Assembly: GCF_009725755.1 (NCBI RefSeq)
Contig: NZ_WNIJ01000001.1
Span: forward strand, 620,001-684,000
Direction of reading: 5' to 3'
Source: Bombella sp. ESL0385
Lineage (GTDB): Bacteria > Pseudomonadota > Alphaproteobacteria > Acetobacterales > Acetobacteraceae
DNA: 64,000 bases
The notes under the pieces are model-generated. The model was not told the DNA's origin and ran no database searches. It saw only the letters and a program-made list of their open reading frames with translations. Shown here in pieces: positions 46,607 to 55,891 of this stretch (the stretch's first letter is position 1; each line of letters starts with the position of its first letter). The translations under genes were made by a program, and so were the position numbers.

Positions 46607-49099
46607 CTAACGCGTTTTGCGTTTGTGATGTGGTTTTTTAGAGCTAAAGCTATTTTTCTTACCATGAGAGGCTTTATGATGGCTGCGTCCTCCTGTATGG
46701 GGTTTTGGGTGATGCTCGCCCCGGCGGCCCTGATGGCGGCGGGAGGTCTCGCGCATCCGGCTTTGAGTGCGGAGGACATGCTCAATCCATTCATCTAGGA
46801 TAGCGGCATTTCGTTCCGCTACGATGAGCTCTGGGTAATTATCGGGGAAGCGCATTGCCAACCACCGCCATGTCACAAGGCGGCGATGGCGTTTTTCAGC
46901 GCGTTCTAATTCTTCACGCCCGGCGGTAGAGGCTTGGGGAAGGCGGCCCGTGCCGGGGGGGAAGATGGATTGCCCGCGGGCATGGAGGGCCGCCCATTCT
47001 ACAAGGCGGGGGATGCCGTTATCGCGTGTGTTGATAGGGCACATGGCGTAGGTCCACCGGGTGGAGAGGTCTAACCCATCCACCCCCTCCAAGGCTGCGG
47101 CAATCTCTAACGCTTGCTCCATATCCGCAAGGCGGTAATTGGGGTCATCAGGGCGTAAAACAGCCCGTTTAATGCGGGTTAGCACACCATAGAGGCTGTC
47201 TGATTCCATCTCTTGAGCAACGGCTTGCACAATGTCAGCATCAGGCTGCACAAGGGGGCGTAGCTCTAGCATAGGCTCTGGTGGGGCTTCGAGCATATGG
47301 CGGATGAAGCTGGGACGGCCCGCCCCTTCTAGCACGCAGACCAAGCCTTCCTCATGTTTACCAAAACGGCCCGCGCGCCCGCCAATTTGCTTGACCTCTT
47401 GAGAGACAAGATTGCGCGTTTGCCGCCCATCATATTTGCGCAGCGTGCTGAATACCACCCGGCGAATGGAGAGATTAAGCCCCATGCCAATCGCATCGGT
47501 TGCGATGAGGATGTCCGCTTCACCACGGTTAAAGCGTGCTGCCTCGGCCCGGCGGACCTCTGGGCTTAACGCCCCGTAAATAACGGCTACCCGGCGGTTA
47601 TGGGCCATTAGCTCGGCGCGGAGGTCTAGCACATCCCGGCGAGAGAAAGCGATGAGGGCATCCCCTGCGCGGAGGTCCGTTAAGGCAAGCGTACCCGCAG
47701 GGCGTAGCGGGCTTTTACGCTCTAGATGGATCTCATCAACGGGGTCATTACAGAGTTCGGCAATGCGTTTGACGAGGGGGATGCAATCTGCCGCGCCTAA
47801 GATGAACACATGGCGGGCAGGCACCCCCATAATGGCCGCTGTCCATGCCGCACCTCGGTCAGGGTCGCTGAGCATTTGGGCTTCATCAATGATGGCCACA
47901 TCAACAGGGTTGTTAAATGGGCACATCTCCACGGTAGCGGCAAGATGGCGAGCGGTGGGGTCGATGATGCGCTCCTCCCCCGTGGTGAGGGAGGCAGGCA
48001 CGCCGCGGCTTAGCATAGCCTCGCGGAACTCATGGGCTAAGAGGCGCAGCGGGGCGAGGGCCAGCCCACTTTCTGCTTGGGCGAGGGCCTCTAACGCTGT
48101 ATGAGATTTGCCGGAGTTGGTCGGCCCTGTCACAAGCGTGATGCGGCGATTAAGCGCGCGTGCCGTGCGGAAATGCGCTGCAAAGCGGTCTAATGCCGCT
48201 ACACGCGCGATAGCTGCATTGCCTTTGCGGGCTTGGGGGCTATCATCATACTCTTCATCGCGTTTTTGGCTTGTCCCACGTCGCCAGCTATTGAGGAGCG
48301 GGCGGCATTTTTTAAGCTCGGCTGGGTCAAAATAGAAAATCTCCAACCCGTCTGGCTGTTGGTCGCGTTTGGCGATGGGGATGCGCTGTTCTGCAATCCA
48401 ACGTAGGGCTTCGCGGCGGGAGCAATGCAGAAGGGCGGGGAGTTTCTCAAACCCGACAAGTGTGGCTTCCCAGTCTTTAATTTTCTGTAGCTCGCGTGCG
48501 CGGCGGGCCTCGGCTTTGGCGCGGATGTCCTCTTGCTCGCGTGCGCGGCGTTCTTCCTCAAGGATCAGCTCATCTTCAAAGCCGAGATCAACCCCACCAA
48601 AGGCACGAGCAATGCTGTGGGAGAGACGCTCAATTTGCGCACCAGAGAGGTACGTTCCCGCATCGGCTAGGTCGGCACGCACATCATCAAGGACGCGCAA
48701 GGGGGTATCGGCCATATCCCGCCAGCGTTCCTCCAAGAGGCTTTCCAGCACGGCGGCTTGGCCTTCCTCATCAATGAGGGGGTCGTGAATCCGTTCCGCT
48801 GCGAGGAGGACATCAGCTTTACGTACCCAAACCGCCCCGCTGCGATGAGCATGGTTCATCATGCTGTTAGCCCAACCACGGCGGCGGACTTGGCAGAGCG
48901 CATGGAGGAGCTCGGCTTCATTAATGCTGGTTTTATCAGCCCCTAAACGGCGCGCCACTTGCCGGAGCAAAGCGGCACGTTCACGCGGGGTGATGGCAAG
49001 ATGCGTGCCAAAGGCTTCTTCAGCCTGTGTTAAGGCGAACTCCGCAGGGGAGAGAGGCGTTGTATTGGCGGAATCATAAGAGGAGGAAGCATCTGTCAT
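46607..49099 (-). CDS. Suv3-like SF2 RNA helicase
   Basis: About 830 aa. Helicase core with motif I GPTNSGKSHTALEAL, motif II IIDEAQML, motif V region IATDAIGMGLNLSIRRVVF and motif VI QIGGRAGRFG. This is the Suv3 pattern, known from the mitochondrial degradosome and present in many Alphaproteobacteria. A long N-terminal extension has an Arg/Glu-rich coiled coil (LILEEERRAREQEDIRAKAE), and the C-terminus is a basic His/Lys/Ser-rich tail likely to bind RNA. ATG 49099 starts a protein-like sequence (M-T-D-A-S-S-S), whereas the upstream in-frame stretch is low-complexity; neither has a clear Shine-Dalgarno. Probably RNA decay or ribosome maturation. Confidence 0.85.
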   Translation of the reverse strand: MTDASSSYDSANTTPLSPAEFALTQAEEAFGTHLAITPRERAALLRQVARRLGADKTSINEAELLHALCQVRRRGWANSMMNHAHRSGAVWVRKADVLLAAERIHDPLIDEEGQAAVLESLLEERWRDMADTPLRVLDDVRADLADAGTYLSGAQIERLSHSIARAFGGVDLGFEDELILEEERRAREQEDIRAKAEARRARELQKIKDWEATLVGFEKLPALLHCSRREALRWIAEQRIPIAKRDQQPDGLEIFYFDPAELKKCRPLLNSWRRGTSQKRDEEYDDSPQARKGNAAIARVAALDRFAAHFRTARALNRRITLVTGPTNSGKSHTALEALAQAESGLALAPLRLLAHEFREAMLSRGVPASLTTGEERIIDPTARHLAATVEMCPFNNPVDVAIIDEAQMLSDPDRGAAWTAAIMGVPARHVFILGAADCIPLVKRIAELCNDPVDEIHLERKSPLRPAGTLALTDLRAGDALIAFSRRDVLDLRAELMAHNRRVAVIYGALSPEVRRAEAARFNRGEADILIATDAIGMGLNLSIRRVVFSTLRKYDGRQTRNLVSQEVKQIGGRAGRFGKHEEGLVCVLEGAGRPSFIRHMLEAPPEPMLELRPLVQPDADIVQAVAQEMESDSLYGVLTRIKRAVLRPDDPNYRLADMEQALEIAAALEGVDGLDLSTRWTYAMCPINTRDNGIPRLVEWAALHARGQSIFPPGTGRLPQASTAGREELERAEKRHRRLVTWRWLAMRFPDNYPELIVAERNAAILDEWIEHVLRTQSRMRETSRRHQGRRGEHHPKPHTGGRSHHKASHGKKNSFSSKKPHHKRKTR

Positions 49100-49292
49100 A
49101 GGGGTGTTTTCGGGAGTGGTGGGTAGGGAAGTCAAGCAAAAAGGCGGGTATGACTGTGTTTGTGATGACAAAAGAGGAAAAGATAGGCATGGTACGGGGC
49201 ATGATGGGTGGTAATGATGGCCTCTCGCTAGTATCACCCCCTTGAGATAAAAGATTGTGACCTAGCGTCATTTTGGAGAGAAAGACGGATTC

Positions 49293-50186
49293 ATGAGCAC
49301 ACCTTATCCTGCTGAATCAGCTCCGACCCCTGTTATTGCTGAGCCATTGACGGGCCTCGTCCCTTTTGAAGGGTATGAGGGCCAATATCGCCTTGCTGTC
49401 CCAACGCAAGAATATGGCCATCTTTATCCGGCCACGGTGAAGCAAGTGCATCATTGGACAAACCGGCTCTTCAGCTTCACCACGACTCGCGACCCCGGTT
49501 TGCGCTTCTCCAACGGGCAATTTGCGATGATTGGGATTGAGGTAGAGGGCAAGCCGTTATTGCGTGCTTACTCCCTTGCCTCTGCGAATTATGAGGATCA
49601 GATGGAGTTCCTCTCCATTGCGGTGGAGAATGGCCCACTCACTTCCCGCCTGCGCCATGTAAAGGTTGGTGATACGGTATTGATTGGCCGTAAGCCAGTT
49701 GGCACTTTGTTGCTCGATAATCTCAAACCGGGGCGGAATCTATATTTCCTCTCCACCGGGACGGGTCTTGCTCCTTTCATGAGCTTGATTAAAGACCCTG
49801 ATGCATATGATCGCTATGAGAATGTCATCCTCACCCATACAGTGCGTGAGCGTGGGGAGTTGGCCTACCGGGATTACATCACCAATATCCTGCCAAAGCA
49901 TGAGTTCCTTGGTGAAGATGTTGCTGCGAAGCTGAAATATTATCCCGCTGTGACGCGTGAGGAGTTCCCCGTGCAGGAGCGTATCACGGCATTGATCAAT
50001 AATGGCCGCATCTTCCGTGACCTGAATATTGATGAGCTAGACCCAGAGCATGATCGTGTGATGATTTGTGGCTCCCCAGAGATGCTTGCAGATACACAAA
50101 AACTGCTGGAAGAGCGCGGTTTTGAGGAAGGTAATATGAGCCGCCAAGGCTCTTATGTGGTCGAGAAAGCGTTTGCAGAGCGGTAA
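49293..50186 (+). CDS. fpr: ferredoxin-NADP+ reductase
   Basis: 297 aa. FAD flavoprotein that shuttles electrons between NADPH and ferredoxin/flavodoxin. FAD motif LLRAYSLASANYEDQ, then ENGPLTSRLRHVKVGD, NADP site FLSTGTGLAPFMSLI, and VMICGSPEML. The C-terminus ends VVEKAFAER, the bacterial FPR form. An N-terminal extension of about 45 residues precedes the usual start (HLYPATVKQVHHW). CGCTAG/CTAGCG arms (49226 and 49262) flank the upstream region. The gor gene follows after 46 bases, suggesting a redox unit. Confidence 0.94.
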   Translation: MSTPYPAESAPTPVIAEPLTGLVPFEGYEGQYRLAVPTQEYGHLYPATVKQVHHWTNRLFSFTTTRDPGLRFSNGQFAMIGIEVEGKPLLRAYSLASANYEDQMEFLSIAVENGPLTSRLRHVKVGDTVLIGRKPVGTLLLDNLKPGRNLYFLSTGTGLAPFMSLIKDPDAYDRYENVILTHTVRERGELAYRDYITNILPKHEFLGEDVAAKLKYYPAVTREEFPVQERITALINNGRIFRDLNIDELDPEHDRVMICGSPEMLADTQKLLEERGFEEGNMSRQGSYVVEKAFAER

Positions 50187-50232
50187 AGCCGCGCTGTAAA
50201 GGCAGGAGTCTTTGCGGGGAGGGATACACGCT

Positions 50233-51624
50233 ATGCAGGAATTGGATCTCTTTGTCATTGGTGCTGGCTCAGGTGGGGTGCGTTGTGCGCGTATTGCCGC
50301 GCAGAACGGGGCCCGCGTGGGCATTGCCGAACGCCGTCATTGGGGTGGGACCTGTGTCAATCTCGGTTGTGTCCCCAAAAAACTGATGGTCTATGCTGCA
50401 GAGACAGGCCGTATGATTGAGGATGCCCCAGCTTTTGGTTGGGATGTCCAACGGCCTGAAACATTCGATTGGTATAGCTTCCTTGCCGCGAAAGACCGTG
50501 AGATTGAACGCCTAAATGGCATTTACATCTCTATGTTGGAGAAAGCAGGCATCACCCTTTATACGGGGGATGCCCGTCTGATTGATGCTCATACGATCGA
50601 GATTGGCCCTTCTGTCCTTGCACCGGATGCCCCGGTACAGCGCGTGCGGGCTAAGAAGATTGTCCTCGCCACAGGTTCGACCCCGATACGGTTGGACATT
50701 CCCGGTGCAGAGTTGGCCATTACCTCTGATGAGCTATTTCACCTCCCAGAGCGGCCCCAAAGGGTTGCGATTATTGGCAGCGGGTATATTGGGGTGGAGT
50801 TTGCTGGTATCTTAGCCGGTATGGGCTCTCAGGTGGATTTATTCTACCGTCAGACGTTGCCCTTGCGCGGCTTTGATGGTGAGGTCCGCGCTCATCTAAA
50901 AGAGTTGATAGACCTATATGGCATTACGCAACATCCCGGCACGAGCCCCGTGCGGTTAGAGGATGTTGGCGGTGGTAAAGCTGTTCGCCTTGTGTTGGAT
51001 GATGGCACAGCTCATGAGGTTGATGCTGTCATTATGGCAACGGGTCGCCGGGCCGCTATTGATAAGCTAGGCCTTGATTCTGTTGGCGTAGTGATGGAGA
51101 AGGGCCATGTTGTCGCTGGGATTGATGGGCGGACGAATATCCCTTCTATTTATGCGATTGGGGATATTCGTGATGAATATAACCTAACCCCCACGGCGAT
51201 TGCAGAAGGCCATATGTTGGCCGAGCAGCTTTTTAACCCGCAAGGGCGCACATGGTCCTTTGAGACGCTACCTAAGGCGGTGTTCTTCTCCTCCCCTATA
51301 GGGGTTGTGGGGCTGAGTGAGGAGGAAGCGGCCCAAAAGCATAACCTCGCTATTTATACATCCACCTTCACCCCCATGCGCCAAACATTGCCGAAACGGG
51401 CCGGGAAGGTGTTGATGAAGCTGGTGGTGGACCGCCAGAGCGACATTGTGTTGGGCGCGCATATGGTCGGGCCTGATGCGCCAGAGATTATCCAAATGCT
51501 GGCTATTGCTGTAACGGCAAAGCTGACGAAGAAGCAGTTGGACCAAACGATTGCTTTGCATCCTAGCACTGCAGAGGAGTTCGTGACGATGAGAACCCCA
51601 ACCCGTATGGTGGATAAGCAATAA
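50233..51624 (+). CDS. gor: glutathione-disulfide reductase
   Basis: 463 aa. NADPH-dependent reduction of glutathione disulfide. N-terminal FAD motif DLFVIGAGSGGVRCARIAA, redox disulfide GGTCVNLGCVPKK, NAD(P) motif VAIIGSGYIGVEFAG with the following FYRQTLPLRGFD, second FAD site YAIGDI, and C-terminal LHPSTAEEFVTMRTP with the active-site His-Pro. ATG 50233 follows GGGGAGGG and matches the family start. Same direction as fpr and the FUSC gene; likely oxidative-stress related. Confidence 0.95.
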   Translation: MQELDLFVIGAGSGGVRCARIAAQNGARVGIAERRHWGGTCVNLGCVPKKLMVYAAETGRMIEDAPAFGWDVQRPETFDWYSFLAAKDREIERLNGIYISMLEKAGITLYTGDARLIDAHTIEIGPSVLAPDAPVQRVRAKKIVLATGSTPIRLDIPGAELAITSDELFHLPERPQRVAIIGSGYIGVEFAGILAGMGSQVDLFYRQTLPLRGFDGEVRAHLKELIDLYGITQHPGTSPVRLEDVGGGKAVRLVLDDGTAHEVDAVIMATGRRAAIDKLGLDSVGVVMEKGHVVAGIDGRTNIPSIYAIGDIRDEYNLTPTAIAEGHMLAEQLFNPQGRTWSFETLPKAVFFSSPIGVVGLSEEEAAQKHNLAIYTSTFTPMRQTLPKRAGKVLMKLVVDRQSDIVLGAHMVGPDAPEIIQMLAIAVTAKLTKKQLDQTIALHPSTAEEFVTMRTPTRMVDKQ

Positions 51625-51650
51625 GGCTTTATTAAAGGGGGGAGATAGGC

Positions 51651-53753
51651 ATGAGTTGGCCCAAGTTACAGCCCACAACTCTGAGTGCCGTTTTCTTCTC
51701 CCTTAGAACAACCATCGCCTGCTTAGTCGCTCTTGCCATCGCTTTGAAGATGGAGATGGGCGGGCCGCAATGGGCGGCTATGACGGTGTGGATTGTCGCC
51801 CAGAATTCTCGCGGGATGAGTCTCTCTAAAGGGCGGTGGCGTATTGCTGGGACCATGCTGGGGATGGTGGGGGGGATTGGCCTCATCGCCATTGCCCCGC
51901 AACATCCATGGATTTTCTTCTTACTTTTAGCAGGATGGGTTGGCTGGTGTACGGGTATTGCCTGTTTGCTGGATAACTTCCGTGGTTATGCGATGGTTCT
52001 CGCTGGCTATACGGGGGCCATTATCGCCCTTGCCTCAGCCGAGCAGCCGGATCATGTGTTCTATATCGCCATGGCGCGCGGCTCTTATATTTTACTCGGC
52101 GTTGTTTGTGAGATGGTCGCGGGAATGATTGCTGTACCGGGGGCGGACCGTGCGGCACAGGCGGAATTGCAAAAGCGCATTGCAGAGTTGTTGAGCCAAA
52201 CAGCCATCGCGTTAGGGCAGATTTTACGGCGTGATGATGAGGGGATTAAAGGGCTGACGCGGTTGCTTGGCTCACTTCAAAGTTTTAATGACCAGTTAGA
52301 GTTTATCCGTATTGATTCCCGCTTAGCAGGGGAAGATGCGGACCGCGCTTATGTCACGTTAGAGCGTGTAGCTCTTGTTCTTGCACGTGGGGTGGGGCTG
52401 AGCTCCCGCCTTGCTTCTGCCTCGCATATTCCAGAGCGTTTAGCCAAGGGGCTGGAGCGTGTTGCTGAGGAAATGGATGACCTCTCCAATTTATTGAAAA
52501 AAGACATTCTCCAAGTGGTCGCGGGGTTGGGGCGGTTGGATGTTATGTTGCAGGAGAATCGGGAGGAATTAGAACGTTGCCTGCCGCTGAATGATGATGA
52601 TTCCATCCAGCAAAGCATCGCCGGGGTGGGGGTGGAAGCCATGTTGGTGGATTTCCGCTCGGCTGTGGAATCCCAATTTGTAGGGTTACAGAAGCGGAAG
52701 CGGCATGTCTTGGTGCGGCATCATATTCACCGTATTGCGGATGGGAGGTTGGCCTTTACCAATGCGGTGCGTGCTGCAGTGGCGATGATTTTAGGTGCAT
52801 TAATATGGGAAGTAACCGCATGGTCCTACGGGTGGGCTTATTTAAGCCTATTGGCTGTGGTTTGCGCCCGTTTCTCCATTATGGATAATATGATCCTAGT
52901 GAGTAAATCCTTCTTTTACGGAGCGGTATGGGCGGTATTGGCCAGTATTATTCCCGTCTTTTTTGTAATGCCGCTGACCTCTAATTACCTGGTATTTTCT
53001 CTTCCTTTTGCGGTGTTGATGTTTCTAGGTGGGATAGCGTTACGCTATCCCCCTACAGTTGGTATTGCAGCCTCTTATGTTAATTTCTTCCCTTGGGTAT
53101 TGGGGTTGGATAATCAGGCGCGCATTAATGAGGTAGAGTGGTTTAACCAATCCCTTGCTTTGCTTTTGGCGTTATGCAGTGGGGTGCAGATTTTTAAAAC
53201 GGTAATGCCATTTTCCACTAAGCAAGCATGGGCGCAGTTACGCCGCCAGCTTGTGGAGGAGATTCGCCAGCTTAAACAGCCTTTGCAAGGCCGTAAGAAA
53301 GCTCAAAATGACTGGACAAGCCAAACCACACAACGCATGGAGCAGGTCATACGTTTTGCAGGGAAATTACCCCAGCATGACGTGAATAGTATGGTCCGTG
53401 GGACATTGGCGGTGATGACGGTAGGACGGCATCTCATCACCTTGCGGGATTTGGCGTTGCAAAAGCGATTGCCCGAAAATGCGCTACAAACAGGTGAGCA
53501 GATGGTGAAAGATATTATCCATCTGACAGAAGCAGGCGGCCATCTTCCGCGCTCTACTAGTAAAGCTTTTTTAGAGGAACAACAGTTCCTAATAGAAAAA
53601 TACCAGCAAAGCCACAGTACAAGTACAACACGGCATGATCTAGCCGTGGGGATTGGCTCGTTGCGGATTATTCATTTTGAATATATGGCGAGTAGAAACT
53701 TCTTCCGTAAGGAATATGAGTTCCTACTCGCACGCGGGCGTAATCGGGGGTAA
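51651..53753 (+). CDS. FUSC-family membrane protein, aromatic acid exporter-like
   Basis: 700 aa. Two blocks of membrane helices (about residues 15-165 and 370-520), each followed by a cytoplasmic helical segment, the FUSC/YccS/AaeB layout. The N-terminal SLRTTIACLVALAIALKMEMGGPQWAAMTVWIV is characteristic. Relatives export hydroxylated aromatic acids or fusaric acid; the ligand here is unknown, and no adjacent AaeA-like membrane-fusion protein exists. GGGGGGAGA precedes ATG 51651. It lies 26 bases after gor. Confidence 0.85.
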   Translation: MSWPKLQPTTLSAVFFSLRTTIACLVALAIALKMEMGGPQWAAMTVWIVAQNSRGMSLSKGRWRIAGTMLGMVGGIGLIAIAPQHPWIFFLLLAGWVGWCTGIACLLDNFRGYAMVLAGYTGAIIALASAEQPDHVFYIAMARGSYILLGVVCEMVAGMIAVPGADRAAQAELQKRIAELLSQTAIALGQILRRDDEGIKGLTRLLGSLQSFNDQLEFIRIDSRLAGEDADRAYVTLERVALVLARGVGLSSRLASASHIPERLAKGLERVAEEMDDLSNLLKKDILQVVAGLGRLDVMLQENREELERCLPLNDDDSIQQSIAGVGVEAMLVDFRSAVESQFVGLQKRKRHVLVRHHIHRIADGRLAFTNAVRAAVAMILGALIWEVTAWSYGWAYLSLLAVVCARFSIMDNMILVSKSFFYGAVWAVLASIIPVFFVMPLTSNYLVFSLPFAVLMFLGGIALRYPPTVGIAASYVNFFPWVLGLDNQARINEVEWFNQSLALLLALCSGVQIFKTVMPFSTKQAWAQLRRQLVEEIRQLKQPLQGRKKAQNDWTSQTTQRMEQVIRFAGKLPQHDVNSMVRGTLAVMTVGRHLITLRDLALQKRLPENALQTGEQMVKDIIHLTEAGGHLPRSTSKAFLEEQQFLIEKYQQSHSTSTTRHDLAVGIGSLRIIHFEYMASRNFFRKEYEFLLARGRNRG

Positions 53754-53781
53754 CGCCCTGCTTTTAGAGAGGCACAGGGCG
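53754..53781. terminator. hairpin between FUSC gene and small exported protein
   Basis: Perfect 7-bp arms CGCCCTG (53754-53760) and CAGGGCG (53775-53781) starting right after the FUSC stop, between convergent genes. No good U-tract. Confidence 0.4.
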
Positions 53782-53782
53782 A

Positions 53783-54220
53783 TTAAAAGCCGTTGCCACG
53801 CGGGGCAACCCAGCCATTGCCTGTTGCATCGCCCATTTTGCCGCCTTGGATGGGGTTGCTATCTTGATACGCGCTACCGAAATGCCCAAGGTTGCTCCCT
53901 GTGACAGCATCTCGGTTAGAGCGCAGATGGGCTTCGTGGTCCGGGTCTGGCCCATTTTCAAATTCTGTGGAGGGCACATCCTGATAACCCGGCGGTGGGG
54001 GGCGATGGCCTGTAGCGTGGAAATGCTCACCACCATGGGTGGTAGGTGCTGTGGTTTTTTGTGTCGATTTTTTGCTGCTAACTTTGCTGGAGGAGTCGTC
54101 CTGATAAGGGGTGCTAAAATGGACGCTCTGCGCAACAGCGTGAGAGCTAAGAGAGGTGGCAAGCCCCAAGGCTGCGAGTGTTGTCAGCCGCATGAGGGGG
54201 AAAGAAAAGCGCGAAGCCAT
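53783..54220 (-). CDS. small exported protein with Tyr-Gln-Asp repeats, unknown function
   Basis: 145 aa. N-terminal signal peptide with hydrophobic core LTTLAALGLATSLSSHAVAQ and a likely cut after AVAQ (start ATG 54220 or 54193, neither with a clear Shine-Dalgarno). The mature part is hydrophilic, with Ser/Thr/His/Pro/Gly bias and no cysteine. A YQD element recurs three times (STPYQDDSS, PGYQDVPS, GSAYQDSN) at about 40-50 residue spacing. No family recognised. A longer alternative frame on the same strand (53764-54162) lacks a signal peptide and was not chosen. Confidence 0.55.
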   Translation of the reverse strand: MASRFSFPLMRLTTLAALGLATSLSSHAVAQSVHFSTPYQDDSSSKVSSKKSTQKTTAPTTHGGEHFHATGHRPPPPGYQDVPSTEFENGPDPDHEAHLRSNRDAVTGSNLGHFGSAYQDSNPIQGGKMGDATGNGWVAPRGNGF

Positions 54221-54460
54221 ATGTGATTACGTCCTGCGTGGTAAAGCTACTTCTAGGGCATTATACTCGCTATATGGGGCGTAATAATCAAGTTTTTTCA
54301 GAGAGAAAGATGGCAGATCTGCGTGAAGATAGCCGATTAATTTGCTGCAAACTCTACCATTTGCAACGTATTTCAGCCATAAAACAAGGTGCCAACAGCC
54401 TGATCATGCCCTAAAAGGTATGGTAAATCCGCCCCGTTCCCCATGTTGTAGGAGAGTAAG

Positions 54461-55837
54461 ATGCAGCAGTCAGATAGGCAGAGCAAAGCTTCATGGTCTC
54501 CCGAGAGTTGGCGCACGCGGCCCATCCGCCAAGCCCCGCATTATGAGGACCAAAACGCTCTTGCCGAGGTTGAGGCGCGGTTGCATCGCTATCCACCACT
54601 CGTTTTTGGGGAGGAGGCGCGCAGGCTCAAAGCGCGGTTAGCAGCGGCTTCACGCGGGGAGGCCTTTGTCTTGCAAGGCGGCCCATGTGCGGAGAGTTTT
54701 GGGGAGTTCACCGGCGATATTATTCGCGATACGTTCCGCGTTCTGTTGCAAATGGCTGCCGTGCTGACTTTTTCAGCCAAAGTGCCTGTGGTGAAAATCG
54801 GACGCATGGCCGGGCAATATGCGAAGCCGCGCTCTTCTGATATCGAGACACGCGATGGGGTGGAGCTGCCATGCTATCGCGGGGATAACGTCAATAGTCC
54901 GGACTTCACCGCTGAAGCGCGTAAAGCAGACCCCGCCCGGATGGAGATGGGGTATTTTCAAGCTGCTGGTGTGTTGAATCTATTGCGGGCTTTCTCCCAT
55001 GGCGGCTTTGCTAATCTGCATGATGTGCATCGCTGGATGTTGGATTATGTGCAGCAATCCCCCCAAGGGGAGCGTTACGCGCAGCTTGCCAGCCAGATTG
55101 AAGGCAGCCTTGCTTTTATGAAGGCCTGTGGTGTGGATGATAATGCCCCTCAATATGATGAGGTGGAGTTCTTTACCTCTCATGAGGCATTGCTGCTGCC
55201 TTATGAGCAAGCTTTGACACGTATTGATGAGACGACCGGGCGGCATTATGGCCTCTCGGCTCATTTCCTTTGGATTGGGGATCGCACGCGCCAGCCTGAT
55301 GGCGCGCATGTGGAGTTCCTCCGTGGGGTGGATAACCCGATTGGGATCAAGGTCGGGCCGACCACCACAGTGGAGGATTTGAAAAAACTCTTAGATATTC
55401 TCAACCCAGAGGATGAGGCCGGTCGCATTACCTTGATTTCCCGTATGGGGCATCAAAAGGTGCGGGAGCTTCTGCCGCCTTTATTGGAGGCTGTTTCCCA
55501 AACAGGCCGCCGTGTGACATGGGTGTGCGACCCGATGCATGGTAACACCACGACATCCTCCAATAAGTATAAAACGCGTGCGTTTGAGCATGTATTGGGG
55601 GAGATTACCGGCTTTATGGATGTGTTTGAGCAAGCAGGGCGTATCCCTGGCGGGATTCATCTGGAGATGACAGGCTATAACGTGACAGAATGCACTGGCG
55701 GCCCGCGTGGTTTGACCGATGCTGACTTGCCAACATGCTATAAAACATTCTGTGACCCACGGTTGAATGCGGAGCAATCTTTGGAGATTGCCTTCCAGCT
55801 CTCCGAGCGGATGGCGCGTATCTTTGCAAAAGGGTGA
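54461..55837 (+). CDS. 3-deoxy-7-phosphoheptulonate synthase, class II (plant type)
   Basis: 458 aa. DAHP synthase, first step of the shikimate pathway (PEP plus erythrose 4-phosphate). Class II features: WSPESWRTRPIRQAPHY near the start, LQGGPCAESFGEF (metal Cys), KIGRMAGQYAKPRS, FLWIGDRTRQPDGAHVEFLRG, RMGHQKVRELLPPLL, and WVCDPMHGNTTTSSNKYKTR. Length matches the family. AGGAGAG lies 5 bases before ATG 54461. The 240-base upstream gap was checked for an aromatic leader peptide and none was seen. Symbol aroG/aroF is not given because those names belong to class I in E. coli. Confidence 0.95.
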   Translation: MQQSDRQSKASWSPESWRTRPIRQAPHYEDQNALAEVEARLHRYPPLVFGEEARRLKARLAAASRGEAFVLQGGPCAESFGEFTGDIIRDTFRVLLQMAAVLTFSAKVPVVKIGRMAGQYAKPRSSDIETRDGVELPCYRGDNVNSPDFTAEARKADPARMEMGYFQAAGVLNLLRAFSHGGFANLHDVHRWMLDYVQQSPQGERYAQLASQIEGSLAFMKACGVDDNAPQYDEVEFFTSHEALLLPYEQALTRIDETTGRHYGLSAHFLWIGDRTRQPDGAHVEFLRGVDNPIGIKVGPTTTVEDLKKLLDILNPEDEAGRITLISRMGHQKVRELLPPLLEAVSQTGRRVTWVCDPMHGNTTTSSNKYKTRAFEHVLGEITGFMDVFEQAGRIPGGIHLEMTGYNVTECTGGPRGLTDADLPTCYKTFCDPRLNAEQSLEIAFQLSERMARIFAKG

Positions 55838-55891
55838 GCAGAACGGCCAGCCCATCGCGTGCTGGCGGGCTCTTTATAAGGGAGTGGTCGT

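Noticed and set aside
46556-46798. 80-codon plus-strand frame at the end of the helicase gene
   Set aside because: It covers a bidirectional terminator and the antisense of the helicase tail.
53764-54162. 132-codon minus-strand frame overlapping the exported protein
   Set aside because: The competing frame with a clear signal peptide (53783-54220) is more convincing.
54223-54414. 63-codon frame upstream of the DAHP synthase, and a possible aromatic leader peptide
   Set aside because: No Shine-Dalgarno, no run of Trp/Phe/Tyr codons and no terminator hairpin in the gap.
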